DNA of 11,069 nt, from the NCBI GenBank assembly GCA_020201235.1, contig JAIVHD010000230.1, forward strand, positions 1 through 11,069, written 5' to 3'. Position numbers and translations under genes: made by a program. Positions 1 to 7,370 of this stretch are shown in pieces. Source of the stretch: Lysobacteraceae bacterium (GTDB lineage Bacteria; Pseudomonadota; Gammaproteobacteria; Xanthomonadales; Wenzhouxiangellaceae). Each line of letters opens with the position of its first letter. Position 1 is the stretch's first letter. Below the pieces are notes generated by a model. It did not search any database. It saw only the letters and a program-made list of their open reading frames with translations, and had not been told where the DNA came from.

Positions 1-111
1 AACGGGTTGGTGGTTAGGTGTTGGGGTTGGTCTTCGCTGGTTCTTGAAACCTGGGCCGTGGTGCTTGGATGTGATGGTGATTTTGGCGGTTGCCCCGGTT
101 CCGCCTCCATT
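1..111. other. Non-coding G/T-rich left edge
   Basis: I see no supportable gene here. The plus strand is rich in G and T with repeated GGTTGG/GGTTG words, mainly in the first 50 bases. The complementary CCAACC word also occurs in the spacers between the palindromic repeats at both ends of the window, so this stretch probably belongs to the same repeat-rich intergenic DNA. Long open frames crossing it on the plus strand are antisense to the gene ending at 296. Confidence 0.5.
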
Positions 112-140
112 CCCGGGTGCGCTGCGCTTACCCGGGCTAC
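112..140 (-). repeat. GC-rich palindromic repeat, short inverted copy (left)
   Basis: This 29-base element starts CCCGGGTGCGCTGCGC and ends ACCCGGGCTAC, so its ends form the inverted pair CCCGGGT/ACCCGGG around a GC-rich centre. It is the reverse-oriented, shorter form of the 37-base elements at 161-197, 10726-10762 and 10842-10878. It is nearly identical to 10899-10927, differing at the centre (CTTA versus CATA) and the tail (CTAC versus CTGC). It looks like a REP-type dispersed intergenic repeat. Confidence 0.7.
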
Positions 141-160
141 GAAAACCAACCGTAACCCGC

Positions 161-197
161 GTAGCCCGGGTAAACGCGCGTAGCGCGTGCACCCGGG
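161..197 (+). repeat. GC-rich palindromic repeat, long copy (left)
   Basis: This 37-base element runs from GTAGCCCGGGTAAACGCGCG to GCACCCGGG and can fold with CCCGGGT/ACCCGGG arms plus an inner CGCGC-GTA-GCGCG stem. Similarity to 10726-10762 extends beyond it on both sides: ACCCGC just upstream and GGCCAGCG followed by CCGA just downstream are shared. It is divergent to the copy at 112-140 across a 20-base spacer containing AAAACCAACC. Confidence 0.75.
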
Positions 198-224
198 GGC
201 CAGCGTCCGAACCAAGCCGCGCAG

Positions 225-265
225 GGCAAAAAAAAACGCGACCCATGGGCCGCGCTTTTTTTGCC
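225..265 (-). terminator. Rho-independent terminator of the operon, probably bidirectional
   Basis: The plus strand reads GGC, nine A (228-236), CGCG, ACCCATGGGC, CGCG, C, seven T (256-262), GCC. The CGCG arms with the CCCATGGG palindrome make a GC-rich hairpin with one internal A/C mismatch. Read on the minus strand, it is followed by nine U. It lies 31 bases past the stop codon of the last gene, where an operon terminator is expected. The T tract on the other side means it could also stop plus-strand transcription coming from the left. Confidence 0.85.
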
Positions 266-295
266 GTTGACCGGGGCGGGCCCGATCGGCGGGCT

Positions 296-2080
296 TTATT
301 GGATCAGCTCGCCCTTCACATCGAAGGTCCAGCCTGCGGTCCAATCTTCGCGACCATCGAAGGCTCCACGATATTCTGTAAAGTCGAAGAATTGATCCGG
401 CTCGCCGGTGTTGAGATCAATCACCCGAAGACCGCCTTCAAGCGCCGGGGACCCATCCATCGGCATAAATCCGTCGAGCAACGGATCGGCTACTTCGTTG
501 CCAGGAAAGGCGGCGAAGAAATCGTCCACGGTAAACGGCGCACCATTTTCGGTGCGGAACAGGTTTCCGCAATTGCCGATGATCGTTCCCGCGATGGCGG
601 TATCGCCCGTCAGGTTGTTCAGCGTACCGGCCGCAGTGTAGGTCGGGAGGTCGACAAACCGGATGCAATTGGCTTCAAAACCTGTCACAACGCTATTCCA
701 GGTCTGGCCGGCCGTTCCTTCCTTGTATCGGATACCGTCGCCTGTTCCAGCGGCTCCGACCAGGGTGATGTTAGACAGGCGCGGTGTTGCGCGCGGCAGC
801 GCATCGTCATTATCAGGATTGTTGGCCGATTCAAAGCCGTGGTCACCGTTGGATGCGTCGGTGAAGAACATCAAACCGTATTGAAGCTTGCCGCTCCAGC
901 CTTCGTCCCAGTCAATGCCGTCATCGTTGCCCGCTGTGCCAACGATATACCGTGCGTTTGCCGTACCACCGAAAAATTCAATGGCATCGTCCAGGTTGGC
1001 ATACGATTGCAAGTGGCTGATTACCGTGCCGTTGCCGACCGCCTGGAAGGTAAAGGCGTTGACTTCTCGGTTGGGTTGAAACTCGAATCCACCGTAGCGA
1101 ACCTGCCAATACTTGATCACGCCACTGCTTTCAGTCGCATCGTCGCCACCGTAACGCAGCGTCGGATCAAATTCCGAAAAGCAAAGGTTTTGATCTGGAC
1201 TTGAGTTACACGGTGCGTTGCCCGATACGACCAGACCGCCGACGTCACCCGGCTGCGGCTGACTTCCGGCAACAAACCCGTCGTTGGGTGTGGTCAGAAC
1301 AATCGGTGCAAACGGTAAACCAGCGGCGAAAATCCTGGAGCCGGGGTTAACGTAAAGATAATCGGCCGTGCCGCCAGCACCAACCAGGACGGTTCCCGGA
1401 TCAACGGTGACGGTCGAGGAGTTAGCATTGTCGTCGCCAATCTGAACCAGGCCGTTGAGCACCCAGGTTGTGTCGTTGGTCAACGTAATATCCTGGTTTC
1501 GAATCACGCCGTTGAGAATACAGGCACGCTCAAGCCCAACCGCCGGTGCAGCAAACGCGGGGCAGCCTTGGAACGCTTCGGTGTAAACGCACTGCGGGTT
1601 GGTGCCCAGGCCCACATTGGCGGCGTTTGACAGCGGGGTCAAACTCCAATCAAAATCGGCGAAGCCGCTGGCAGCGCTGGTGATGTCAACGGACAAATCA
1701 AGATCACCACAGGTATTGAGGGTCAGATCGGCAGTGCCGATCGTCGAGATCGACGGTGTTACGATCGGGAAGCCCGAGGTCCCGCCGTCGAGCAACAACA
1801 CATTGGCCGTTGCCTGAAATTGATGCTCGAGCATGTCGAACTGCAAAACCAGCCACTGAGATTCGCCATTTTCGTTGTAGCCGAAGGTGAGCCCGAAGAC
1901 CGAAACGCTGCCGTCCGAATTGACGATCGAGGTCAAGGTCGCACCGCGATTACCCTGAGGTACGGTACCCCATTGCCCGTCCAGCCATACGCCAGGCTTG
2001 ATCGCGGCTGAAAGCGGGTCCATCGCGACCGCTCCAACTAGCGCAAGACCTGCCGCTGCTTTTGAAAATTTACCCATCAT
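296..2080 (-). CDS. Exported beta-helix-like surface protein, putative partner of the TonB-dependent receptor
   Basis: Exported 594-residue protein of unknown function. Seen: a signal peptide at residues 1-26 (Lys, hydrophobic stretch, cleavage near LSA-A). Residues 28-150 form a Trp/Gly-containing beta-rich region (GVWLDGQWG, NENGESQWLVLQF) resembling Trp/Gly-rich repeats common in gammaproteobacterial exported proteins. Residues 195-470 resemble a right-handed beta-helix with three acidic signatures: DDAIEFFGGTAN (364-375), GNDDGIDWDEGWSGKLQ (384-400) and NPDNDDALP (421-429). The C-terminus carries YRGAFDG and DWTAGW. Eight cysteines (124, 164, 173, 187, 291, 300, 472, 504) could form disulfides. 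From memory, this architecture recurs beside SusC-like and other TonB-dependent receptors, so a surface ligand-capture role is inferred. The acidic loops may bind calcium. The start is ATG at 2080 or 2077: GGAG (2087-2090) lies 6 or 9 bases upstream. No lipobox cysteine is visible. Confidence 0.85.
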   Translation of the reverse strand: MMGKFSKAAAGLALVGAVAMDPLSAAIKPGVWLDGQWGTVPQGNRGATLTSIVNSDGSVSVFGLTFGYNENGESQWLVLQFDMLEHQFQATANVLLLDGGTSGFPIVTPSISTIGTADLTLNTCGDLDLSVDITSAASGFADFDWSLTPLSNAANVGLGTNPQCVYTEAFQGCPAFAAPAVGLERACILNGVIRNQDITLTNDTTWVLNGLVQIGDDNANSSTVTVDPGTVLVGAGGTADYLYVNPGSRIFAAGLPFAPIVLTTPNDGFVAGSQPQPGDVGGLVVSGNAPCNSSPDQNLCFSEFDPTLRYGGDDATESSGVIKYWQVRYGGFEFQPNREVNAFTFQAVGNGTVISHLQSYANLDDAIEFFGGTANARYIVGTAGNDDGIDWDEGWSGKLQYGLMFFTDASNGDHGFESANNPDNDDALPRATPRLSNITLVGAAGTGDGIRYKEGTAGQTWNSVVTGFEANCIRFVDLPTYTAAGTLNNLTGDTAIAGTIIGNCGNLFRTENGAPFTVDDFFAAFPGNEVADPLLDGFMPMDGSPALEGGLRVIDLNTGEPDQFFDFTEYRGAFDGREDWTAGWTFDVKGELIQ

Positions 2081-2104
2081 GATGTTCTCCAGAGTTGTGT
2101 AGAC

Positions 2105-2137
2105 GATGCCGAGTTGAATGCTCGACTCTCGGCAATC
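2105..2137 (-). promoter_or_regulatory. Intergenic hairpin between receptor and last gene
   Basis: In the 104-base gap after the receptor stop, GATGCCGAGTTGA pairs with TCGACTCTCGGCAATC around an ATGC loop. The stem has about 13 pairs, one G-T wobble and two small bulges. No U-run follows it on the minus strand, so it does not look like a full terminator. It could act as an attenuator or mRNA-stabilising stem that sets different levels of the two outer products. I found no convincing separate promoter in this gap. Confidence 0.45.
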
Positions 2138-2184
2138 TTAGCGGCGCTGTATTTCGTGGCGTTGTCAGAAATACTTCGTTTTCG

Positions 2185-5100
2185 TTACAACTTGAACTCG
2201 AGCCCAAGCCCAACCTTGAGCCCGGGTTTGAAAACCCGTGTGGTTTCGGGCCCTTGAGTGAACTCAATCTCGGAGTCCAGAATATTTTCGAGTTCAAACT
2301 TAAACGACCAGTGCTTTTTCAGCCGGTATTTAAAAACAAAATCGAGCCTGGCCGATGGCTGCTCGAAAATATCCGGCGAGCCTTGCGTGCCGGCCTGGGA
2401 AATGCGTTCGCCGAAATTGTTAAAAAGCAGGGTCATCTCCAATTGTTCATCCGGGCTGTTGTAGCCAAGCTGTGTATTGATCACCCAGGGCGATGCACCT
2501 TGAAGTGCGCGGTTCGCATTGGTCTGATTTGAAATATCGGGATCAAGGTTTACCGAGGTGGAAATATCGGCATAGTTGGCTGCCACAAAGAAGTTTTCAA
2601 GTCCAGCCCGGCGCAGCCATCCCATGCGCATCCGATCCAGAAACGTCCATTGATTGACAAACCCCAAATTACGGTAAAGATCAATCTCCCAACCCTCAAT
2701 CTCGGCCCCCAAAGCGTTCTGAAGCGTGATGATCGTACCCGAACCGCCGGACGAAACAATCCGCTCAATTGGATTGGTCAATTCCTTATAGAAGTAAGCA
2801 AACGAAATGCTGTCGATTTCATTAAAGTAGTATTCGATTCGCGCATCCAGGTTGGTGATTTCCGCCACCTGCAGATCGGGATTGCCTACCGTTCTCAAAT
2901 CAATCAGCGGATCGATAAACGGGCTCGGAGAAATCTCGCGGAAATCCGGACGCGAGAGTGTTTCCGAAAAGCCCAGCCGAAGCTGGGCATTACGAATAAA
3001 TTGCCATGTCAACGACCCGGACCACAATTCATCGGTATTGTCGATCAAACCCACGGTTGGCTCGGCGTCCGGATTGGTCAGGTCGCTGGAGACGACTTCC
3101 TGAAAGTTGTCTTCAACACGCATGCCACCGACCAGTTGCAAACGCTCGAACAGACCCAGCTCGACCATGCCATAGAAGGCCTTGAGCTCCTGCTCGGCGG
3201 TATAGTTGTCGGTGGGGGTGGTTCCTTCGCGCAGTCTCAAGCCGTTGGGTCCGATGAATTCGGGCACAAGAATCTCGTCTTGATCCAGCTCGCCAATGCC
3301 CGACGGCACGCCGCCAATAAAGCTGAACGTCCGAATCGATGACTCTCGATCGCGCTCGGTCTGGTTCATGCCACCTTTCAGCGTCGCCGACACCGGACCG
3401 GGCAGCGGCAGCGGCTGCGAAAGATTGAAGGACCAATTGACAAGGTCATCATCGAGTTCTGCCCAGGACTGCGAATTGCTATCGGCGCGCCGCGAGAACG
3501 TGAAGACCCCATTCTCGTTATCGTCATCACGACGCCAGTCACGCGTATTGGGGTCATCGCGAGCGGCTGTAGCCGTACTGTATTGCCAGTCGGCCTCCAG
3601 GCCTGTCCATGGCAGCCGGTGTTCGCCAAACACCTGTATGGAAGAGAGTTCGTTTTCTGTCCACTCGATGCGAAAGCGGCGTAATATCTGACTGTCCTGC
3701 TGCCCTTCGGACAGCCGTGTTTCGTCCTCGGACTGGCGCAGCAGCATGACGTTAACGCCAACACGGGTCCAGTCAGAGAGCTCAAGACCGGCATTGATAA
3801 AGGCACTCAAATCGATATTGCGAACGGTGCGCTGCACGGCAAGGCTGTCGTTCGGCTGAAGGCCGCTGTTTGAAAACCGGAACGTGTCACGTTGTTCGTC
3901 ACGCAAACGCCATTGGTCGCTATAGCGCAGCGCACCTACAAAACCAAACTTCAGCGGCCCGTACAAATTGAAAGAGTTGCCCAGCGACAGTGACAAGCTT
4001 TTGTCTACCGGCAGGCTGGTCTTTTGCACTCGATACGCAGAAGCCTCGGCAAGCTGCTCACCGATTTCTTCCAGCTCCTCGGGAGACACACCGTCGGGGT
4101 TGAAAATATTGCCCGGCCGAAGGAACTCGCCATCGGCGGTGCGCTCGGCCAGCAACTCCGGCTGATCACGACTGCCATCATCAAAACCGGTCCAGTCGCG
4201 CGAACCACCGGGTGAGGTCAGGCCACTCTGGCCGGTCGACTCGCTGTTCCAGGCCGAGCCAACGCCGACTCGGAAGAGCCAGTCTTCCGGATAACCCACC
4301 GTCTTTAACTGTACCGATCCACCGCCAAATTCTCCGGGCATCGAGGCATCAGAGGTTTTCTGGACCACAATCTGGCTGATGATGTCGGTCGGAAACAGAT
4401 CCATCGGCAGCACCCGACGGGTCGGGTCGGGGCTGGGCAGGTTGGCGCCGTTGAGCAGCACGCTGGAATAGCGCTCGCCCAGACCGCGCACGAAAATGAA
4501 CGAGCCATCGACCAGCGTCAGACCGGTCACGCGCTTGAGCGCCGAGCCCGCATCGGAATCGCCGGCGCGTGAAATCTGCTCGGCGCTGAGCACGTCGGTG
4601 ACGGCCGACGACTCACGCCGCAGCGCGACCACCGAGCTCAGACTGCCCTCGATAAAGGGTTCGACGACCACGAATTCGGCCAGTTCAAGACCGGCCGGGG
4701 GCAATTGGAATTCATTTCGGACCTCACCGTCCCTGGGCACTTCCAGGCCGTCGACCGTGCGGGTCGCGAAATCGGGGTGCAGCACGGATACTGAGTAGCG
4801 GCCGGTTGGCAGCTCGGCGCGGAAGCGGCCATCTGAGTCGGTACGGATGTCGATCGGCGTGCCCGAGACAAACACCCGTGCGTCCCCAACCGGCGTACCG
4901 TCCTCGGTCGAGACCACTCGCCCGCTGAGCACGCCGCTGCCCGTTTCGGCGTCGGCTTGAAGCGCCGCGGCGGCCGCGGCCTGGTCGGCAAGACCGGCGG
5001 CGGACCCGCCCAGCGAGCTTTCGACGCTAACCCGGGCGCGCCGCTCAGGACCGCTCAGGGTGATGATGATCTGCACGATTTCGGCCGGCCTCAATTCCAG

Positions 5101-5394
5101 CGGCAGCGCGGTCAGCGGCTGGGCATTGTCAAACACGGTCAGCCGGCCCTCGCCGGCCTTCAGGCGCGCCCGCCAATAGCCGCCGTCGGACGTGCGCCCG
5201 ACTGCGTCGCCAAAGCGCAGGATCAGGTCGTCGACCGGACGGCCCTGCTCGAACACGATCACGGTCAGTTCGGCCGGTTCGGGCTGGGTCTGGGTCTCCG
5301 GCTGGGCATCGACCCGACCGGTTAGCAGCAGGCCGGCAACGATCAGGATCAGGCCAAGCGCCAGGCTCAAGCGAGTCAACAGGGAATTCCTCAT
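2185..5394 (-). CDS. TonB-dependent outer-membrane receptor with two pre-plug domains
   Basis: Outer-membrane active transporter of 1069 residues, powered by TonB; its ligand is not recognisable. In order: signal peptide 1-30 (cleavage VDA-QP); a small beta-rich domain at about 41-113; an Ala-rich linker at about 127-148; a carboxypeptidase-regulatory-like Ig-fold domain at about 153-232 (GRVVSTEDGTPVGDARVFV, DSDGRFRAELPTGRYSV); a TonB-box-like FVVVEPF (241-247); plug at about 252-367 (FVRGLGERYSSVLLNGANLP, MPGEFGGGSVQLKT); then a 22-strand-type barrel to the end. The plug signature matches receptors that carry such N-terminal regulatory-like domains. Its ATG lies 4 bases after the TPR gene stop and the Shine-Dalgarno is weak, which suggests translational coupling. 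Two oddities: the final residues are EFKL, not the usual aromatic end, and the barrel half is clearly less GC-rich than the plug half. Confidence 0.95.
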   Translation of the reverse strand: MRNSLLTRLSLALGLILIVAGLLLTGRVDAQPETQTQPEPAELTVIVFEQGRPVDDLILRFGDAVGRTSDGGYWRARLKAGEGRLTVFDNAQPLTALPLELRPAEIVQIIITLSGPERRARVSVESSLGGSAAGLADQAAAAAALQADAETGSGVLSGRVVSTEDGTPVGDARVFVSGTPIDIRTDSDGRFRAELPTGRYSVSVLHPDFATRTVDGLEVPRDGEVRNEFQLPPAGLELAEFVVVEPFIEGSLSSVVALRRESSAVTDVLSAEQISRAGDSDAGSALKRVTGLTLVDGSFIFVRGLGERYSSVLLNGANLPSPDPTRRVLPMDLFPTDIISQIVVQKTSDASMPGEFGGGSVQLKTVGYPEDWLFRVGVGSAWNSESTGQSGLTSPGGSRDWTGFDDGSRDQPELLAERTADGEFLRPGNIFNPDGVSPEELEEIGEQLAEASAYRVQKTSLPVDKSLSLSLGNSFNLYGPLKFGFVGALRYSDQWRLRDEQRDTFRFSNSGLQPNDSLAVQRTVRNIDLSAFINAGLELSDWTRVGVNVMLLRQSEDETRLSEGQQDSQILRRFRIEWTENELSSIQVFGEHRLPWTGLEADWQYSTATAARDDPNTRDWRRDDDNENGVFTFSRRADSNSQSWAELDDDLVNWSFNLSQPLPLPGPVSATLKGGMNQTERDRESSIRTFSFIGGVPSGIGELDQDEILVPEFIGPNGLRLREGTTPTDNYTAEQELKAFYGMVELGLFERLQLVGGMRVEDNFQEVVSSDLTNPDAEPTVGLIDNTDELWSGSLTWQFIRNAQLRLGFSETLSRPDFREISPSPFIDPLIDLRTVGNPDLQVAEITNLDARIEYYFNEIDSISFAYFYKELTNPIERIVSSGGSGTIITLQNALGAEIEGWEIDLYRNLGFVNQWTFLDRMRMGWLRRAGLENFFVAANYADISTSVNLDPDISNQTNANRALQGASPWVINTQLGYNSPDEQLEMTLLFNNFGERISQAGTQGSPDIFEQPSARLDFVFKYRLKKHWSFKFELENILDSEIEFTQGPETTRVFKPGLKVGLGLEFKL

Positions 5395-5398
5395 GGGT

Positions 5399-6625
5399 TT
5401 ATCCGCACAGCCACGGCGCTTCGGCGCATTGTTCCATCGCCCGACGCAGTTCGACCGCGCGCCGGAACAAATCGGCGCGGGTCAGGCGCGCCAGGTGATA
5501 TTCGGCGCGCTCGAACTCGCCGGTCTTGAACATTGCATAAGCCAGCGCGTAGCGAATATCCTCGTCGCCGGCGGGACCGTCCAGCAGGCCGACGCGGGTC
5601 AAGTCCGACTCCATGCCGGCGGCCTGGTCGTAGCGCGCCAGTTCGATAAAGATGGCCAGCCGCTGCTTCAGCTTGCGGGCCTGGTCGATGACCTGACCAT
5701 TGAGCATCAGGGCCTGGATCAGCCAGCCGGCGCGCCGGTACAGCTCGGCCGCGTCGGCCACCAGTTCCGCGTCGTACACGGCTGTGGTCCGCATCACGTC
5801 GGCTGCGGCCAGGGTCTGGCCCTTGTCCAGGTAGGCTCTGGACAGCACCTTGCCCAGCATCACGCTGTCGGGCGCGCCGAGGCGGGCCTTTTCCAGCAGT
5901 GCGGCGGCCTGGTCATACTGGCCGGTCTCGCGTAGCGCGTTACCGATGGCGATGGCATCGTCGGTTGAGCCGGCACCGCTGGCAAGAAAGCGCATGCCCT
6001 GCTCGGCGGCTTCCTGGTACAGCCCCTGGTCGACCAGCAAAAACACCTGACGGCGGGCGAAATCGCCGACCCGGTCGGGAAACAGCACACGCCCGCGGCT
6101 CATCACCTGCCAGGCCTGCTCATAGTTCTTCAACTCCCAGTGCGCCTGGGCGCGCATCAGAAACACCGACGGCAGACGGGTGGCCTGTTCGCCGGCTTGG
6201 TCCAGCGCCGTCAGCGTCTGCTCGTATTGTTGCTGGCCGAAGTAGGACTGGGCCAGGTACAGCCAAACTACCGGCTCCTGCTGGCCGGCCTCGATGGCGC
6301 GCTCGAATTCGGCCGCGGCCAAAGCAAGCTCCTCGAGGTTCAACGCGACCAACCCGGAAAGCGTGTAATAGCGCACAAGGTCAAGCTCTTCGTCGTCGGT
6401 ATCGACCCGCGCCAAAATATTTCGCGCGCGCTGATAGTTGCCGTCGCCGATCAGTACCGCGGCCAGCGACAGGAATTCGACCGGCTCGGCACGCTCGTCC
6501 AGCTCGGCCACGGCCGCCTCCTTGTCCTGGGCCACAGCCAGCTCGGGCAGTAGCGCGGCGGCCAACCCCAAAAGCAGCAAAAGCGCAACCAGCGGCCATG
6601 CCCCTGAGCGGTGCCAAAGACTCAT
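5399..6625 (-). CDS. Secreted TPR protein of a TonB2-type system
   Basis: Periplasmic tetratricopeptide-repeat protein of 408 residues. The signal peptide is 1-32 (hydrophobic PLVALLLLLGLAAALLPELA, cleavage AVA-QD). From about residue 51 to 385 it is almost entirely helical repeats with TPR spacing, for example NYQRARNILARV, ALAAAEFERAIEAG, QYEQTLTALDQA, NYEQAWQVMSRG, QYDQAAALLEKA and EFERAEYHLARL. TPR proteins follow tonB2 in Vibrio-type loci, where they are thought to assist the TonB complex; that role is inferred here. I chose ATG at 6625 because GGGAG (6635-6639) lies 9 bases upstream, whereas the in-frame TTG at 6634 would have no spacing. It starts 16 bases after the tonB stop. Two cysteines near the C-terminus (400 and 407) could form a local disulfide. 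Confidence 0.9.
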   Translation of the reverse strand: MSLWHRSGAWPLVALLLLLGLAAALLPELAVAQDKEAAVAELDERAEPVEFLSLAAVLIGDGNYQRARNILARVDTDDEELDLVRYYTLSGLVALNLEELALAAAEFERAIEAGQQEPVVWLYLAQSYFGQQQYEQTLTALDQAGEQATRLPSVFLMRAQAHWELKNYEQAWQVMSRGRVLFPDRVGDFARRQVFLLVDQGLYQEAAEQGMRFLASGAGSTDDAIAIGNALRETGQYDQAAALLEKARLGAPDSVMLGKVLSRAYLDKGQTLAAADVMRTTAVYDAELVADAAELYRRAGWLIQALMLNGQVIDQARKLKQRLAIFIELARYDQAAGMESDLTRVGLLDGPAGDEDIRYALAYAMFKTGEFERAEYHLARLTRADLFRRAVELRRAMEQCAEAPWLCG

Positions 6626-6641
6626 GTCGACCAACTCCCGA

Positions 6642-7322
6642 TCAACTCAGGTCGAAGCGAACGCGCTGGCGTGCCCAGACCTTGACGTTGCGGCCCTGGT
6701 ACTGGGCCGGCTCGAAGCGCCAGTTGCGAACGCCCTGAAGAGCTGCATCCTCGAACACGCCCGACGGCGAAGCTTCGAGCACTTGCATCTTCTCGATTTC
6801 ACCGGTCGCCGAAATCAGCAGCGACAGCACGACATAGCCCTCGACACCCTTAGAGCGCGCCGATTGCGGGTAGGCCAACGCGCTCTGCTGGGTTGGGCGC
6901 GGCGGGCTGTCGACCGAGTCGTCGGTCATGACCACGTCGCGGGTATCGCCCAGCAGGTCGTCCTGAAGGTTATTCAGGTCTGACGAATCAAGCCCCGGCA
7001 GGCCGAAGTCGATGCCCGAAAGGGAACTGTCGAGATTGACCATTGACGGTGCCGGCTCGCGCGATCGTCGCTCCGGCGGCGGCTCGCGCCGAACCTGCGG
7101 CTTGGGCTTGGGCTGCTCCTGCTTTTGCACCGCAAACGCGGTCTCGGTACGCGCCTGCTGCTGCTCGGGCGCGCCAGCCAGCCGGTTGATGACCAGCAGC
7201 GTGCCGACCACCAAAACCGTGCCGACCAGCATCGAGGCGATGGCCGTTGCCAGCGGCAGGGTCCGGCCCGGAGCCTGTTCCTGCGTGTTGGCATCGAATT
7301 CGATTTGATCCTGGGTGTTCAT
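6642..7322 (-). CDS. tonB: TonB energy transducer
   Basis: Inner-membrane-anchored, periplasm-spanning protein that passes proton-motive energy from ExbB/ExbD to outer-membrane receptors. It has 226 residues: a cytoplasmic tail of about 20, one transmembrane helix at 21-47, a short Pro-rich segment at about 70-92 (PKPKPQVRREPPPERR), an acidic leucine-rich linker at about 95-130, and a TonB C-terminal domain at about 148-226. That domain has the family's AYPQSARSKGVEGYVVLSLL, ATGEIEKMQVL, FEDAALQGVRNWRFEP and final VRFDL patterns. AGGAGG (7330-7335) lies 7 bases before the ATG, the best ribosome binding site in the operon. Placement after exbB-exbD with TtpC and before a TPR gene marks it as TonB2-type. 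The Pro/Lys-rich stretch is short and the remaining linker is unusually acidic. Confidence 0.95.
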   Translation of the reverse strand: MNTQDQIEFDANTQEQAPGRTLPLATAIASMLVGTVLVVGTLLVINRLAGAPEQQQARTETAFAVQKQEQPKPKPQVRREPPPERRSREPAPSMVNLDSSLSGIDFGLPGLDSSDLNNLQDDLLGDTRDVVMTDDSVDSPPRPTQQSALAYPQSARSKGVEGYVVLSLLISATGEIEKMQVLEASPSGVFEDAALQGVRNWRFEPAQYQGRNVKVWARQRVRFDLS

Positions 7323-7370
7323 CAGTCATCCTCCTGCGGATTTTTGTACTGCTTGTTGCAAGCCGGCAAT

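Noticed and set aside
112..197. CRISPR-like array at the left flank, and similarly at 10726-10927
   Set aside because: The units are palindromic, occur in both orientations and differ in length. Spacers are few and similar to each other, and no cas genes are nearby. This fits REP-like repeats.
44..1204. Long plus-strand open frame of 386 codons at the left edge
   Set aside because: It is antisense to the beta-helix protein gene over most of its length and begins in repeat DNA. Its translation has no domain-like features, and the minus-strand frame has a signal peptide, motifs, ribosome binding site and terminator.
2650..3342. Plus-strand frame of 230 codons inside the receptor gene, along with several other shadow frames
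   Set aside because: Wholly antisense to the conserved receptor barrel, with no recognisable motif and no ribosome binding site context.
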